In this document: one piece after another, positions 46,319 to 58,540 of the stretch | Layout of the letters: each line of letters starts with the position of its first letter | How positions within the stretch are numbered: the stretch's first letter is position 1 | Assembly (NCBI GenBank): GCA_029931535.1 | Contig: JAQPZY010001094.1 | Location: 248,001 to 312,000 of the forward strand | DNA: 64,000 nucleotides | Source of the DNA: Margaritifera margaritifera | Lineage: Eukaryota; Mollusca; Bivalvia; Unionida; Margaritiferidae | Direction of reading: 5' to 3' | Translations under genes and position numbers: made by a program | The notes under the pieces: model-generated | The model's input: the letters and a program-made list of their open reading frames with translations, nothing else | What the model was told of the DNA's origin: nothing | Database searches by the model: none

Positions 46319-48412
46319 TGAACAATGATCTATATTTTGGATATTTGATATGTGCTGGAGTTGTATATATACATGCTAATTGATCGGAGTCTTGAACTTA
46401 AAAAACTTGTTCACCATTTGTTTCATAGGTGTTACATATTTTTGTTGAATATTGATCAATCTTATTCTATGAACACCATATATTTTGCATATGTTTTTCG
46501 TATTAATTCTGTGCACAGTACTTTTGTGATTGTACTCATAGCATCTTAACATATTTGAATCCCTTCTGTTCCTATGTGACCAAATGGTTGTTATACCTTT
46601 TTGGATCGACCTGTGGTACACACGCAACTCTGATGGAATGTATTTCCCTGTTTTGATTGTACCTTACACTTCGTGTCCGTGTGCAGAGGGTATAATTCTG
46701 GTAGACGTTGCGTCTGGCATAATATGTTTATGGTTATATAGTGTGTGTCTATTTCGCTTTTCACATTGTACCAATTGTACCGAACATGTATCCGCGTTTC
46801 AAAGACAACACGTTGCCTTTGGCTTGATACTGATTTCAAAAGCACGATAAATAACATAGGGAAGTTTTAAATAATGTTCATAGGTTTTGAATATTATAAC
46901 TGAATCTCGTCAGGCATAATACCTATCGACGTTATCTGTATTCTAATATACTTTTTTGTACAAAGATAATCTTGTCCACCAAAAAAAGAAAAGAAAATCA
47001 AGCATTTATTTACAGGTGTGCTTTGGGGAGTTATGTTTACAAATTCATGATGCTACTAATCCTGAAAAAATAGTATTCATTTGAACCAAAGCATTAAAAT
47101 ATGACTAACTTGTTGACCATCTTGACTGAATCGTTTAATAAGCGATTGTCAAGAATTATTGAGCTTCAAACACACCCTCCCCCCAATCAAGATCATCTCC
47201 TCCATGGGGTCTTTCTGACTTCATGCTTTCACATAGCAGCTTTGCTTTGTATTTTGTGAGAATATTTTAAACCTTTCCTAATCGCGCAGCTTATATTTAT
47301 TTTGATCGCGGGGTGCATCTGCTTTATTATTCGTGATGGCATCTACAGACAAAGAAGTATTTCTCAATTATAAAGAAACAAAATTAACTTCCGACAAAAA
47401 CTGAGCTGGAGACCTTTCGATTTTTAATTCCTGGTGATACGCATTGCCAAAGTTGTCTCAGTTGCTAGCACAATAAAAAAAAAAAAATTATATAAGCTTT
47501 GCCTGTGTACCGACATTCAAATATCATGATTGTCACATAATTATGTGTACGAAAATGCCTACTCATTATATAAGAATTGTAGATGGGTTTTGTTGCGTGT
47601 ACAGCGTAACCCAGCGGTTTATTATTTTTAATCTTGGCGATTTACTGACTTATCTTCACTCATTGATGTATGCACAATGCGTTGGCAATGTGGAACCCGT
47701 TTACCGCGAGTTCTCTAGCCGTTGATGTGACCACACTCACAGTACTTACAGCCCATATTCTCTCTGTATCGTTACAATGCAGATGAGTCATATCAGGAAG
47801 CTGTCCACATTAAGAAAGCAATCTTCAGCTGTAGAGGTATGTGAAAATTAAAACTATTCTTTCTTGCTTTCCATTCTATGTGATAAAATTGTTTAATATA
47901 TTGAATGTTTTGAAATGTATTCTAAATTTTCAGAAAAAGTCAGACCTATGTCACGTAACGCCATGTAATAGGATATAATATTGTCTGTTCCAAGTGCTGA
48001 ACAGACAAGTTGAATTCAATTATATGTTGTGCGCATTAAATGATGAGAACTGTTCAAGTTCTTAGAATCCAGTGCGATTATTCTTGTAGTAGACAGATTA
48101 ATGTACGAATAGGGTTATTGTAGTAATAATCTTGTACAGTCGTTCTTATCGGAAAATTTAATGTGTAATGGAGTCACTTCATGTGGACGCGTGCGTAACG
48201 TATATGATTGTATTCGTACTTGAACGTCTCATGTATTACACGGTTCACTCATTGTATTTGAATCTGTTATGGGGAGTTTTAGAATTTCGTGGTGCTGTGT
48301 AACCTGGATACTGCGGAGAATGGTGACGTTGGTTCGATGGACGATACTGCTTAAGTCATTGTGAGGAACCATCTGGTCTGCATTATAGGGAGGTTCTTAA
48401 GGAATCCTTCGG
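46319..48412. other. Spacer, no gene supported
   Basis: May contain more decayed N-terminal polymerase sequence between 46.3 and 46.86 kb on the minus strand, but no motif is convincing. The rest is AT-rich without recognisable content. Confidence 0.4.
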
Positions 48413-48420
48413 CAGGCAAG

Positions 48421-48605
48421 CTGTAGCGTACTAACGGGGGTGGGGGAGGGGCAGTGGGGGGTGGGGGGGTGGCGGACGGGGCAGTTGCCCCGGGCACCAG
48501 AGGTCTTGTGGCGCTAAAACAGCTGATAAAAATTCGGGCCTCGTATTCTGGCCCTTTGGGCCATCATCATTGCCCTGGGCAGCATTTACCCTTAGTACGC
48601 CACTG
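48421..48605. mobile_element. hAT-type MITE, 185 bp, GC-rich
   Basis: The left end CTGTAGCGTACTAACGGGGG and right end CCCTTAGTACGCCACTG are imperfect inverted repeats. Flanks CAGGCAAG (48413-48420) and CAGGGAAG (48606-48613) form an 8-bp target duplication with one mismatch. CAGTGGCGTA-type ends are a well-known hAT form. The interior contains GCCCCGGGC and TTGCCCTGGGC. Confidence 0.8.
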
Positions 48606-48690
48606 CAGGGAAGCAGGAGCGGACCCTGAGAGGTCGTTTCCTCACCATTTGTCGAGTCTGTGTAATCGGAAATATCATCATATGTTGATG

Positions 48691-48753
<63 letters not shown>
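48691..48753. repeat. (AT)n microsatellite
   Basis: About 31 AT dinucleotides. Confidence 0.95.
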
Positions 48754-48757
<4 letters not shown>

Positions 48758-48814
48758 GTTTTGGAACCTGAAAATCAATGCAACTATATGTGTAACCATG
48801 AATCGCACTCAGCA

Positions 48815-48990
48815 TCATATTTGTTGATGAACCATGCATAGATCATACTACTTGTTGATAATTCCATACATCAGTCATATTTGTTGATAAGTTTCATACA
48901 TTGATGAACTGTTGATAGATCCATATATTAGTCATATTTGTTGATAAGTTCCATACACTGATCATATCCGTTGACATACGAGATCATTTG
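48815..48990. repeat. Degenerate ~47-bp minisatellite
   Basis: Three to four copies of a unit containing CATATTTGTTGATAAGTTCC and ATACATTGAT. The first copies are the most diverged. Confidence 0.7.
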
Positions 48991-49439
48991 TGATTATTTT
49001 GTTGAAATTCCATGGTTTGGTCGTATTCATTTAGGATCGATATCATTTTTATATATGTGCGCATGAGTAAAGTGTCAGATTGATTCATCATCCATTTGCA
49101 TTATAAATAAATATTTCGTTCACGTAATTGTGTTAAGTGTTTTCGCATGATTCAATCCTACCGGATTTCATCCTGTTACAATGACAAAAAGGATATGGTT
49201 GAGTTAGTAATTGTCAGGAAGGCACATATGTTCTGCATTATCATTCATTTTAAACGAATCAGTTTTTGTTTTCTTTCTCGTTTCGAAAACTAAAATGGTT
49301 GCATTATATGATAATAGAGATTATTCTAGTAAGAATGCAAATGGCGCGACAGTAGGTCCGTGTTAGTAAATATCGAGTTTTGTAAGATAATACCACGTTT
49401 CTCAGTCGTACTGCTGCAGTAAATATATTTTTTAAAGAA

Positions 49440-49868
49440 ATGATACTATCCCCAAGTCTTAATGCTTCAGTAGCATATCGATTTTTGTTTGAGTGTTATT
49501 ATATATCTATACGAGTGGGTTTGTGTATTGTGTTAGTAATTGTACCTTCTGTACGCATCCTCGCTGTAATTACGTTTGATCATTTTTTCATGTCCTTATC
49601 TCCATTCAGTTTAGTAAGATTTTATATAGGACGAAAGTCAGTTGTAGGTAGTGCAGTTGATACAATGAGAGAACTTGAATTTCAAGCTTTTGAATATTTT
49701 TTTGAAGTATTCATTACCATTCATCGAAGCCTACGCGAAACGAGTTCCTATTATTACAATTTGTATTATTGTCCAGTTTTACCATTATATCAACAACTTA
49801 TATCTGACGCAAAGAAGCGATACGTACCAAAGAAATTATGTGCTTTTATAGCGAAACATGAATTGTAA
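49440..49868 (+). CDS. 142-codon ORF, unknown, weak
   Basis: The longest motif-free open frame in this AT-rich part. The N-terminal 70 residues are hydrophobic (SIRVGLCIVLVIVPSVRILAV could span a membrane), and the C-terminal half is polar and aromatic (RRYVPKKL-like basic end). There is no recognised family, no good translation-start context and no neighbour to support it. Chance is the main alternative. Confidence 0.15.
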   Translation: MILSPSLNASVAYRFLFECYYISIRVGLCIVLVIVPSVRILAVITFDHFFMSLSPFSLVRFYIGRKSVVGSAVDTMRELEFQAFEYFFEVFITIHRSLRETSSYYYNLYYCPVLPLYQQLISDAKKRYVPKKLCAFIAKHEL

Positions 49869-50404
49869 GAAAATTATTAAAATATAAGTGAAATTAGGGA
49901 ATCTCTACGAATTTTATTTCAGAATGAAATCTACAGAAATATAACACAGAAAATAGGAAAATTCGAAATGTACACACTTAGACTGTTATACTGTTGCAAC
50001 ATGTCATGAAGACAACATACATATATAAATCTCTCATCGTATCTACATACTCATTTCAACATTTTACAATCATAGTAATATCTGGCCATGACGACGGCAG
50101 CTAAATACTTCCAAACCAAGCTGTATTTCATAACATCATTGACTGGTGAAATATTGAACTAGTCTTTATGCTTCCAATTATTCAAAATATTCAATCGAGT
50201 AGATTACATTGTACTATTCGTCTCTCTCTGGCATTAGAGTCATAAGTAAATGAAAAATGTAATTTTGACTATTGGCATGAAAGGTATGTCGAACACGTTT
50301 AGAGTATAATCAATCTGCATGCAAGTAGTGATCCAAATCTGTACTGGCATTCACCATTCTGTACTAAAAGACTAAAAAGCCATTCAATAGAAACAATAAA
50401 TTAA

Positions 50405-50407
<3 letters not shown>

Positions 50408-50471
<64 letters not shown>
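50408..50471. repeat. (AT)n microsatellite
   Basis: About 32 AT dinucleotides. Confidence 0.95.
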
Positions 50472-50475
<4 letters not shown>

Positions 50476-51403
50476 ACGAAAATAACACATGCAAACACAG
50501 ACTCACATAAACATGTGTGTGTTTAGTGGATGCAAAAAGGAAGATGTATTTACAATAAAAAACAAGAAATTTCAAACGTAAATGAGAATAAATGTGGTAA
50601 GTTGCCTATGAGAAATCGTTGTGCAAGAATTTAAATTACGTTGTTACAAATGACTGCTTTTTCCTCCTGATTTTATACACCACATCACAGTCAATACGTT
50701 CCGATTCTTTTATGGGAACTATTTTGTCTTGATAAATGTAATAAAGAGACCCACATGTCAAATAATAATGCCGTACAAGATATGATTACAATTGTCAAAT
50801 ACTTGGCTTTGGGTCACAATTTTTCATAGTTTGATACATTTATTTCTCTTTTACTGAGGGGTCAAAGTAACGAAATGAAAAGCTTCGTGTTTATGTGGTA
50901 AAGTTTTACTATGTATTGTACACTCAGATTCCACCAAGGCGAGTAAATACCTATTTTACAGTTTCTGTGGAACCTCTTTTCGGTGTTTGTTGTATATAAC
51001 ATAAATTTTAACTTAAAGAAAATTTGACACTCTTATTAGTTAGAGCTGAAAAAACAGTACTTGGGAGGAAAACATTTTTATTGCAGAGGGAACTTGCAAT
51101 GAATGCTGAATTATTTATTGGTCACACACTCCACAACGCCCTTTCCCAAAAGGGGACCATTATTCTCGGTCAGAAACATAGCTGGCCAGACAGGAAACAG
51201 CACGGTATTGCCGGAAGTGACGTATTGCTTGTAAAGTTTGGAATCGAATTGTGTTCCCATTTTGATGTCAAAGTCAAGATGAATAGGCGGGAACTGGATC
51301 CTCATTAACCAGCACAACTGAGCGCATTTCTCAACATAAATGAGCATTTTGTCTCCATGATGATGATCAATTTTACTAAGAACCTTCTGCGAAACTATCT
51401 GCA

Positions 51404-51440
<37 letters not shown>

Positions 51441-51693
51441 GGGCAAAGAAGACAATTTTGATTTTATCTCAATATATCATTATATAAATTCTAATCCCTT
51501 CCATTCCCCCCCCCCCATGTCTTCTTCATCCTCTTTTTCGTCGTCTTCGGTTTCTTCAGGAATAGCCAAATTCAGTAGTTTGCATTCCGTACTTTGATTA
51601 ATCAATACTGAATGGTATGCTACCAAAACTTATATACATGACTTTGTCCAGTATCAGCACACGCTCACTCTTTAACTGCATTATAACGACACG

Positions 51694-51832
<139 letters not shown>

Positions 51833-52075
51833 AATATAATTAAACTGGCTAGATACTCTTAATCGTTCTATACAGGAGTAGAAACCCGTGCATGAGCAAC
51901 AGCACTTATTGCGCACCTCTGATGCACCAGCGCCATAACCTCTCGGAATGCGCCGCTCATTCAACAGAAAGGACTAAACAAGGTATAATGTAAGGTTTCT
52001 AGGTGCATGCGAATTGAACATTTAGCTATAAGCACAACTATAAGCACAAACCCAATGTATTCCTACTTAGAAATC

Positions 52076-52077
<2 letters not shown>

Positions 52078-52148
<71 letters not shown>
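52078..52148. repeat. (AT)n microsatellite
   Basis: About 35 AT dinucleotides. Confidence 0.95.
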
Positions 52149-52151
<3 letters not shown>

Positions 52152-52389
52152 TAAGCCTCTAACTTGTTTGCTACCGAGGTTATTCTTGGGGCAAATCTAG
52201 CGCTCTAACCAACACGAATGAGGACGCTTCAATGGAAGAACACTAGAGCAGCTTAAAGGCTGCACTAATAGCTTAATAGCTACCAGTGAAGATATTCTGC
52301 CGAATGCTTAGAGAAAGAGAGAGAGTAATGAATTAGTCCTGACAAGTGGCAACTAATCGAAGAACAAGGCTAACTAAAGAAGCAGTTTG

Positions 52390-54165
52390 TGCAGAGACAG
52401 ACAGCGGAGATTCAACAGAGGTACGGAGGGAATTAATGAGAGGTGATGAAGAATATATAGAGAGACTAGAGAAGATAGGACGATCACAATGTTACCAGAA
52501 TGGACGCAGAAGCGGCAAGACATGACCAGCGAGAATTCTACACCATTGCCAACACTCTGGCTGGTGAATGGAAGCCCCAGTGCCCACTTATTATAGATAC
52601 AAACCGCAATGTGGTCAAGAGTTAGGAAGTAAGGCGGGCACGCTGGGCCGAACAATTTTGGTGAGATCGTGAACCGACCTGAACTGTCGGTGGTTAACTC
52701 AGTTGATAATGATTTGCAACGCCAGGACATTGACCAGGTGGACGTCTCGATAGAGCGGTTCACTGAGAGTGAGGTGGGCCAAACTGTTTGCAAGGTGAGA
52801 AACGGAAAAGGGATTGGCATCAACATCACTGCAGAGATGCTAAAAGCAGTTGGACGAACATTGATCACTCAGCTCACTCCACTTGTCAGCCGTGTCTGGC
52901 GTGGTTAAATTGTCAACGACTGAACAAGGAGCATCATTGTTTCGCTTCCCATGAAGGATTTACTTCATGACTGCATCAACTGGCGCGGAATCAATTTAGT
53001 CTCTGTACCGAGCAAGGTAATTGCACTTTGCATCCTGGAGGGTATCGAAACCGCTATTGGCTGCCGGCTAAGAGAGAATCACACTGGTTTCAGGCCCAGG
53101 CGCTTCTGTTCAGATCAGATCTTTGCGCTGCGAAGAATCATAGAAATGTCGTTGGAATTTCAGAAGCCGCTGTTCTGGAACTTCATAGACTTTGAGAAAT
53201 CATTTGACTCTGTATATCGGGCCACCGTGTGGAAGATCCCGAGGCTTTACGGCATTCCACCAATCATTATTAACATCATTAAGTACCTGTATGACAGGTG
53301 TTAGAGTTGTGTTTGTGCCGAAAGTGGCCCGTCAAGATGGTTAAAGATCACAATTGGTGTCCTCCAGGCTGCGTGCTGACCCCACTTCTGTTCAGTATTG
53401 TCATTGATTGGGCGGGCATCTCATCGGTAGATGGAGAAAAAGCTTACAGATTTGAACTTTGTTGACGTCATTTCATTGATGGCGGGGTCAATGGCAGACA
53501 GAGTTCACATCGCGAGAAGCAGAATTTGCCTAGTTATCAGCTCCAAGAAGACCGTGAGCATGGTGGTAGGTGAGACACCAGCAGACATTGTCATCACAGT
53601 CAGAGGGGCCATCTTGAAGAATGTTGCGCATTTCACATACCTGGACAGTACGATCAGCAATATTAGTGGTCACATGGTAGAAATACATCAGCTCATCTGG
53701 AAGTCAAATGGGGCTTTCAAGAAGCTGAGCAAGATATGGTGGAACGCCAGCATCTTCTTGAATACCAAGATGAAGCCTACACCAGTTACTTGCTCACTGC
53801 CCTGCTATATGGCTCGGAAACCTAAGTGGACTGACTTTGCGTTCAATGAAACGGTGCATCAGTTGATCCGGCAGTACGATATTCTTCCTGTACTGTGGAG
53901 ACAGCAACTTCAGGGGTTGGGCCACATCTTCCGTATGGAAGTCAGTCGGTTGCCGCGAAGAGTCATGAACTGGGTCACTTACGGAGGGCAGAGACGGCGA
54001 GGTGGTCAGACGATGATATGGAAGCGGACTATGACCAGGGGCTTACAAAACATGGACATTGCCTAGAAAGAGGCTGTGGTCAACTGTTAAAACAGAGACA
54101 TCTGGCAAAAGATTGTGGCTCGATGTACCACACTGGGGCCAACGGCTCGATGCTGATGAACCTGT
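52390..54165 (+). pseudogene. Non-LTR retrotransposon (LINE) reverse transcriptase, decayed
   Basis: Plus-strand ORF2-like text in several frames. It has a pre-RT segment (DQREFYTIANTLAGEWKPQ, about 52.53 kb), FTESEVGQTV and KGIGINITAEMLKAVG (about 52.76-52.85 kb), WRGINLVSVPSKV (about 52.98 kb), TGFRPRRFCSDQIFALRRII and WNFIDFEKSFDSVYR (53.08-53.22 kb), LTPLLFSIVIDW (about 53.39 kb), the palm remnant LTDLNFVDVISLMA and the tail HIFRMEVSRLPRRVMNW, RRRGGQTMIWKR. The catalytic dyad is altered: the second Asp of the expected (Y/F)-x-D-D is Val. A deletion lies just before the palm motif and a further one in the RT-tail region. The text ends near a TGATGA at about 54160. No poly(A) or endonuclease domain was found, so this is a 5'-truncated dead copy. 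Confidence 0.92.
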
Positions 54166-54808
54166 TTGTTTATATCCATGTAATTCTATCTAACATTTCT
54201 TCAATAACAGGTATCCACAAAATCGGAATCCAGGGATAAGCGCTCTCCTCTCAGTAAGATATAGGTCTCAATATATATCCACATACATCACACTCACAAA
54301 TACAGGTTTCCTTAGCTTTGGATAAACAAAGTCGAACTGACCAGTTTATTCACATTTGCAATCTGAAACCAGAGACTCATCAAGAGCCAGCTAATATCGA
54401 TAATTTGTCAAAACGTTTTGGCTATAAGGAGTATATGGGTAGTGGACAATTTAGGAAATCCCATTTAAAACTAAGCATGTCTGCCCATACGTTACATATT
54501 GTATCAGAGAGATGGAAAAGACCACAATCTTATCTCACTAGATCAAAGGACCCGTATTTTTGACAATGCGCTGGAAGATAGGTATCACTTGGAATTAGAA
54601 TGCTGATGTTGATTGCCACAAAGAAAGAAATATATAAACTCTTCCATGTGGAAAAGTCCGAGAGTGGGGAAATTTATTAAATTACTAAATTCCACGATGC
54701 AGCGGTTTGAAACTTGGAAATTTAGATCGATAGAGCACTGATTGAACTTAATAATATGATGATTACTAATCAAATTTACATAAAATTAAATTATTTTTTT
54801 TATTTATT

Positions 54809-54903
<95 letters not shown>

Positions 54904-55514
54904 AATTAGTTCTTGCCCGGCTTGTAAATTGTACTTGTCTGACTTTTAAAGTGTAAAAATAAAGAATATAACCCGTGCCGCGAGTAACATTACGTATGGC
55001 ATAACTCTCATGCACTAACTCAGCTCATCCCGCCCCCCCCCCCCCCCCCCCACACACACCGAAAGATAAATGTAATGACTCAAGGTGCACGAGAACCCAC
55101 TCGCTAGGCAGGCGGAACAGTTAGCTATATATATCACTGCATTTTATTTGGAAATGCAAAGTTTGTACATTAAATTATAATTATAAGTTTGCATTCATAT
55201 ACTAAACATACATGAATGTGCTTATCTATCGCATATTTTATACTAGGATACATAATTACATTGAAGACAAACGTATATTATATAATATTAGTAAGTTGCT
55301 CAAAAAATTATCTGATGAAATAAAAAGAATCATAAGAAGTGGCTTGCTAATACAAGCACTCTGAGAGGAATATATGTATTTGTTATATCGACCCCAAAAC
55401 CCAAAAGTATAGCATTAAAAGACAGATAGTTCATAATCGTCTGCATATAACTGACAAAAGAACAGGTAGACAGCGCACTCGACATACAGTAAAGGTATAT
55501 TAATCCGACATTAC
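54166..55514. other. Spacer with a TTA run and C run
   Basis: (TTA)n at 54816-54900 and a C run near 55034. An 81-codon ORF at 54318-54563 has no motif. No gene is supported. Confidence 0.5.
54816..54900. repeat. (TTA)n microsatellite
   Basis: About 27 triplets. The Leu-run and Asn-run ORFs on the two strands come from it. Confidence 0.95.
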
Positions 55515-55601
55515 CTTCGGCATAACCTTGACTGTTTCAGTTCCTACATTTCTCTGGAACTCCCTCACGGCATCCTCTGTTTTCTGATTGTCAACGTCAG
55601 T
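55515..55601 (-). CDS. Candidate host exon, short-chain dehydrogenase-like
   Basis: An 87-base open stretch (29 codons) on the minus strand between a TTTTAATTTAAG acceptor and a GTAATG donor, phase 0 on both sides. It reads TDVDNQKTEDAVREFQ and then GTETVKVMPK. Asp-Val-Asp followed by a Glu/Ala/Phe helix and a Val-Lys strand resembles the beta2-alpha2-beta3 part of short-chain dehydrogenases, such as the 15-hydroxyprostaglandin dehydrogenase type. The neighbouring exons with the Gly-rich nucleotide-binding motif were not found within a few kilobases. Codon use and splice sites look better than chance, but one exon is thin evidence; it may be a stray or pseudo-exon. Confidence 0.4.
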
Positions 55602-56587
55602 CTTAAATTAAAAAAATATTTATATTATTTTAATTGATACGTATGTAAAAAACTTAATATAAGGTGTCGTATTGATACACACACGCACAAACTGGTATAT
55701 GTATATAATATATATTGCAATAAACCTATGGTATGTACTATCTGCATTTACGTCTTCGTTTGCAGCTTTGCTAGAATTTAGTGATTATTTGTTTATCTAT
55801 GGGGTGTCGGTGTTGGGAAGATATCTCAACCCGAGTAATTAGCCAATTTCTAGAAGCAGACGTCATAATGTGCAGTATTCACGTCGCTTTATGACAGCAT
55901 GGATTAGTTTTGTAAAATGACCGTAATTTCTGAACATAGGGAATTCTCCGGATATTTTTAGGTATACGTGTTTAGTAATTTGAGATAGGAATAATTCTTT
56001 GTAATGGGTGTTTAGGTCGTGTTTGTATTGCATGGTATCAAGTACTAATATTTGGCTGCGAAAGGCTTACTGGTGAATCATGTAAATGTGAAACAAGAAA
56101 AACCACGCAAGTGTGAAATTAGAGTTTCGTGATGTGTGATCATTAGGTTATTAGAGGAAAATTATTTGTAGTGTTTGCGCGTTTAAAAACCTTTCAGTTG
56201 ACAACGACTGTTGACTTGAGGTCCTCGGAAATACGGGAAACATGGACTATCAAAGCCAGAGTCACGCAGGTGTTTTATTCGCTTGGTAGAGAGACCACTT
56301 GCGTGTAACAATAGCAATGACCACTTACTGTAAATATGATATATCACAAGATGCGAATCAATAAATAGAGAGAGGAAGATACAAGCATTCGTTCGTTTTC
56401 TATGTGATAGACACAATAACCCTCTCGTTTATTTTTATCATTGTTACACAACTTTTTATTATTATTTATTATTATATCTCTTGTTGCAAATTCCCCCTAG
56501 TGATCCTAAAATGTAGGAGTCCACAATTTTTCTTAGATTTTGTGTTGGGAAACCCTTTTGAATTTGCGCGGTTATCAATTCTTGTGT

Positions 56588-56669
<82 letters not shown>

Positions 56670-57639
56670 CATATTACGTTTTAAAAGGGGGAAAATCATT
56701 TGATGCATATGCAGTGCAAAGAAGTCTTCATGATGGCTGTATGTTCTGAAGAGAAAACAACTCTAAGTTATGCCAGCAAATCAAATAAAACAAATAATAC
56801 ATATGTCAAAGACAGCAACAAATGGAAGATACATTAGAAAACAAGGTACGTTAAAAGAACATCAAGAGCCACCAGCGAATTATATGGAATCACTACCACG
56901 AGCTGAATGCGAGATGGAGTCAGCCCTAGGTTCAGATTAAATTAGGGACAACCTTCCTTCACCTGTTTAGTTTTAGGGATATCTCATTTTGTGAGTTTCG
57001 AATCGAATTAGTTGCCGCTTCCAAATCAACGTATAATACAACCGAAAATAAAAGAACATGCTTCAGATTTTCGCTATTCTTCTGAGTGGACCTGAAATTA
57101 TACACGATATAATGAAATATATAAGTTTCACCAAGCGGTGGTGTTACGATAAAATCTATTCTTTAGTTTTCTTTTTTTGATCGAGTATAGTTACAAGGAA
57201 GAAAATGTTTAGGAGGACTGTGAATACTCTCACTTTTCAGGAATCCATCATACTTGAAAATGCAAATTATTACGTGTCGTACTATTCGACGTTGATTTGA
57301 CGGCGAGGTCACAAGTCATATGGAAAACTGAATTTGTTATAATTTTTTTGTAAATGTAGAATTACAAGGTTGTAATGCTGAATTATACTTATTTCACCCA
57401 CTTTCTGTTTCATGCCCACATCCCGGGAACATAAAAACAACTGTGCTGATTAAGTCGATTTCAGCATACATTTGATGCATCGACGCAGGGGCGGAAAACT
57501 GTACGCAAAACTAAATGCACATAATAAACTATTTTCCTTATCTTTTGACCTCGACATCAAATTGTGATTGAACGCTACTAATGAATATCACGTTCTCGCA
57601 ACTCAGGTGATTTTCTATAAGTTATCATCTATGGTGTCA
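55602..57639. other. Spacer with one AT microsatellite, no gene
   Basis: (AT)n at 56590-56667. ORFs at 56183, 56404, 56472 and 56540 are short or cross this run. No exon that would partner the one at 55.5 kb was recognised. Confidence 0.5.
56590..56667. repeat. (AT)n microsatellite
   Basis: About 39 AT dinucleotides, the longest run in the window. Confidence 0.95.
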
Positions 57640-58050
57640 ATGGAACTAACATTACGGTCGCCCTCTTGAAACTATGGGAGTCTGGGGTCAATAGAAATTC
57701 CATGTTAAAATGTCCATATGCTCAGCATGTGTGGGGGAGACTAGAGTTATTGAGTAATTTGGCATTAAGTCTCCAACATGTGAGTGGGAGTCTTGGGTCA
57801 AGGGGAATTTAATATTATGAAATTAACGCGACATTACATCTTGACCCCATACATTGTTTTTGTTTTAGATACAAATATGCTATTCTGTGGTCAAGGGAAA
57901 AGATAATGTTAAAAATGTCCATAGGATTAAAATGTGAGTTGGAGTCTGTGGATATATGGAAATTCTATATGAAAATGACCATTGGATTAAAATATGAGCG
58001 AGAGTCTGGGACAAGGGAAATTTAACATTAACATTGGCTTCAAGGGAAAA
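57640..58050. repeat. Degenerate tandem repeat with GGGAGTCTKGGGTCAA
   Basis: Around five diverged copies, roughly 70-80 bp, share GGAGTCTGGGGTCAA, GGGAAATTT and TGTCCATAGGATTAAAATGTGAG-like words. Confidence 0.55.
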
Positions 58051-58079
58051 CGTAATGTGAAAAACATTCACCATGACTA

Positions 58080-58335
58080 ATCAACACGTCGGTTAACTGA
58101 CCATCTCCCATACCTACTAACAAATTCGCCGTTTGAATGACCAATATTTATATTTACTAACCATATCCGCCGTTTGACCAACCAACACCCACACATACTA
58201 ACAAACTCACCTTCTGACTGATCAGCACCCATACTACCAAGTGACCAATACCAACATCCACTAACCAACACCTGCACCCACTAACCAATACGCTGTTTCA
58301 CTGACCATCACCTAGTCCTCTACTGACCAACACCT
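58080..58335. repeat. Degenerate ~50-bp tandem repeat
   Basis: About five copies share CTAACCAACACC/ACTAACAAATTC, CGCCGTTTGA and CTGACCA. Confidence 0.6.
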
Positions 58336-58354
58336 ACATTTATAATCCAATAAA

Positions 58355-58540
58355 ATGAGTAGGAGTGCTTGCACATACACAAATATACTATCAGCCCTGA
58401 AAACGGTTGGAGTGCTTACACCCTATACACACAAACATACTTATATGCTATCACCCATGGAGTGTAAAGAAAGAGCAAAGTAGGAGTACTGACACAATAC
58501 ACACAAACATATTTATATACTATCACACACCAGGGTAGAG
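58355..58540. repeat. Degenerate ~70-bp tandem repeat, about three copies
   Basis: Copies share GGAGTGCTTGCACAT/GGAGTACTGACACAATAC, ACACAAACATA and TATACTATCA. Confidence 0.6.

Noticed and set aside
46376..46857. Two minus-strand ORFs upstream of the polymerase fragment
   Set aside because: They could be more polymerase N-terminus, but no motif matches. Left as unassigned spacer.
52150..52300. tRNA-like word on the minus strand (GGTTAGAGCGCTAG)
   Set aside because: No B box or cloverleaf follows. It is at best a decayed SINE head.
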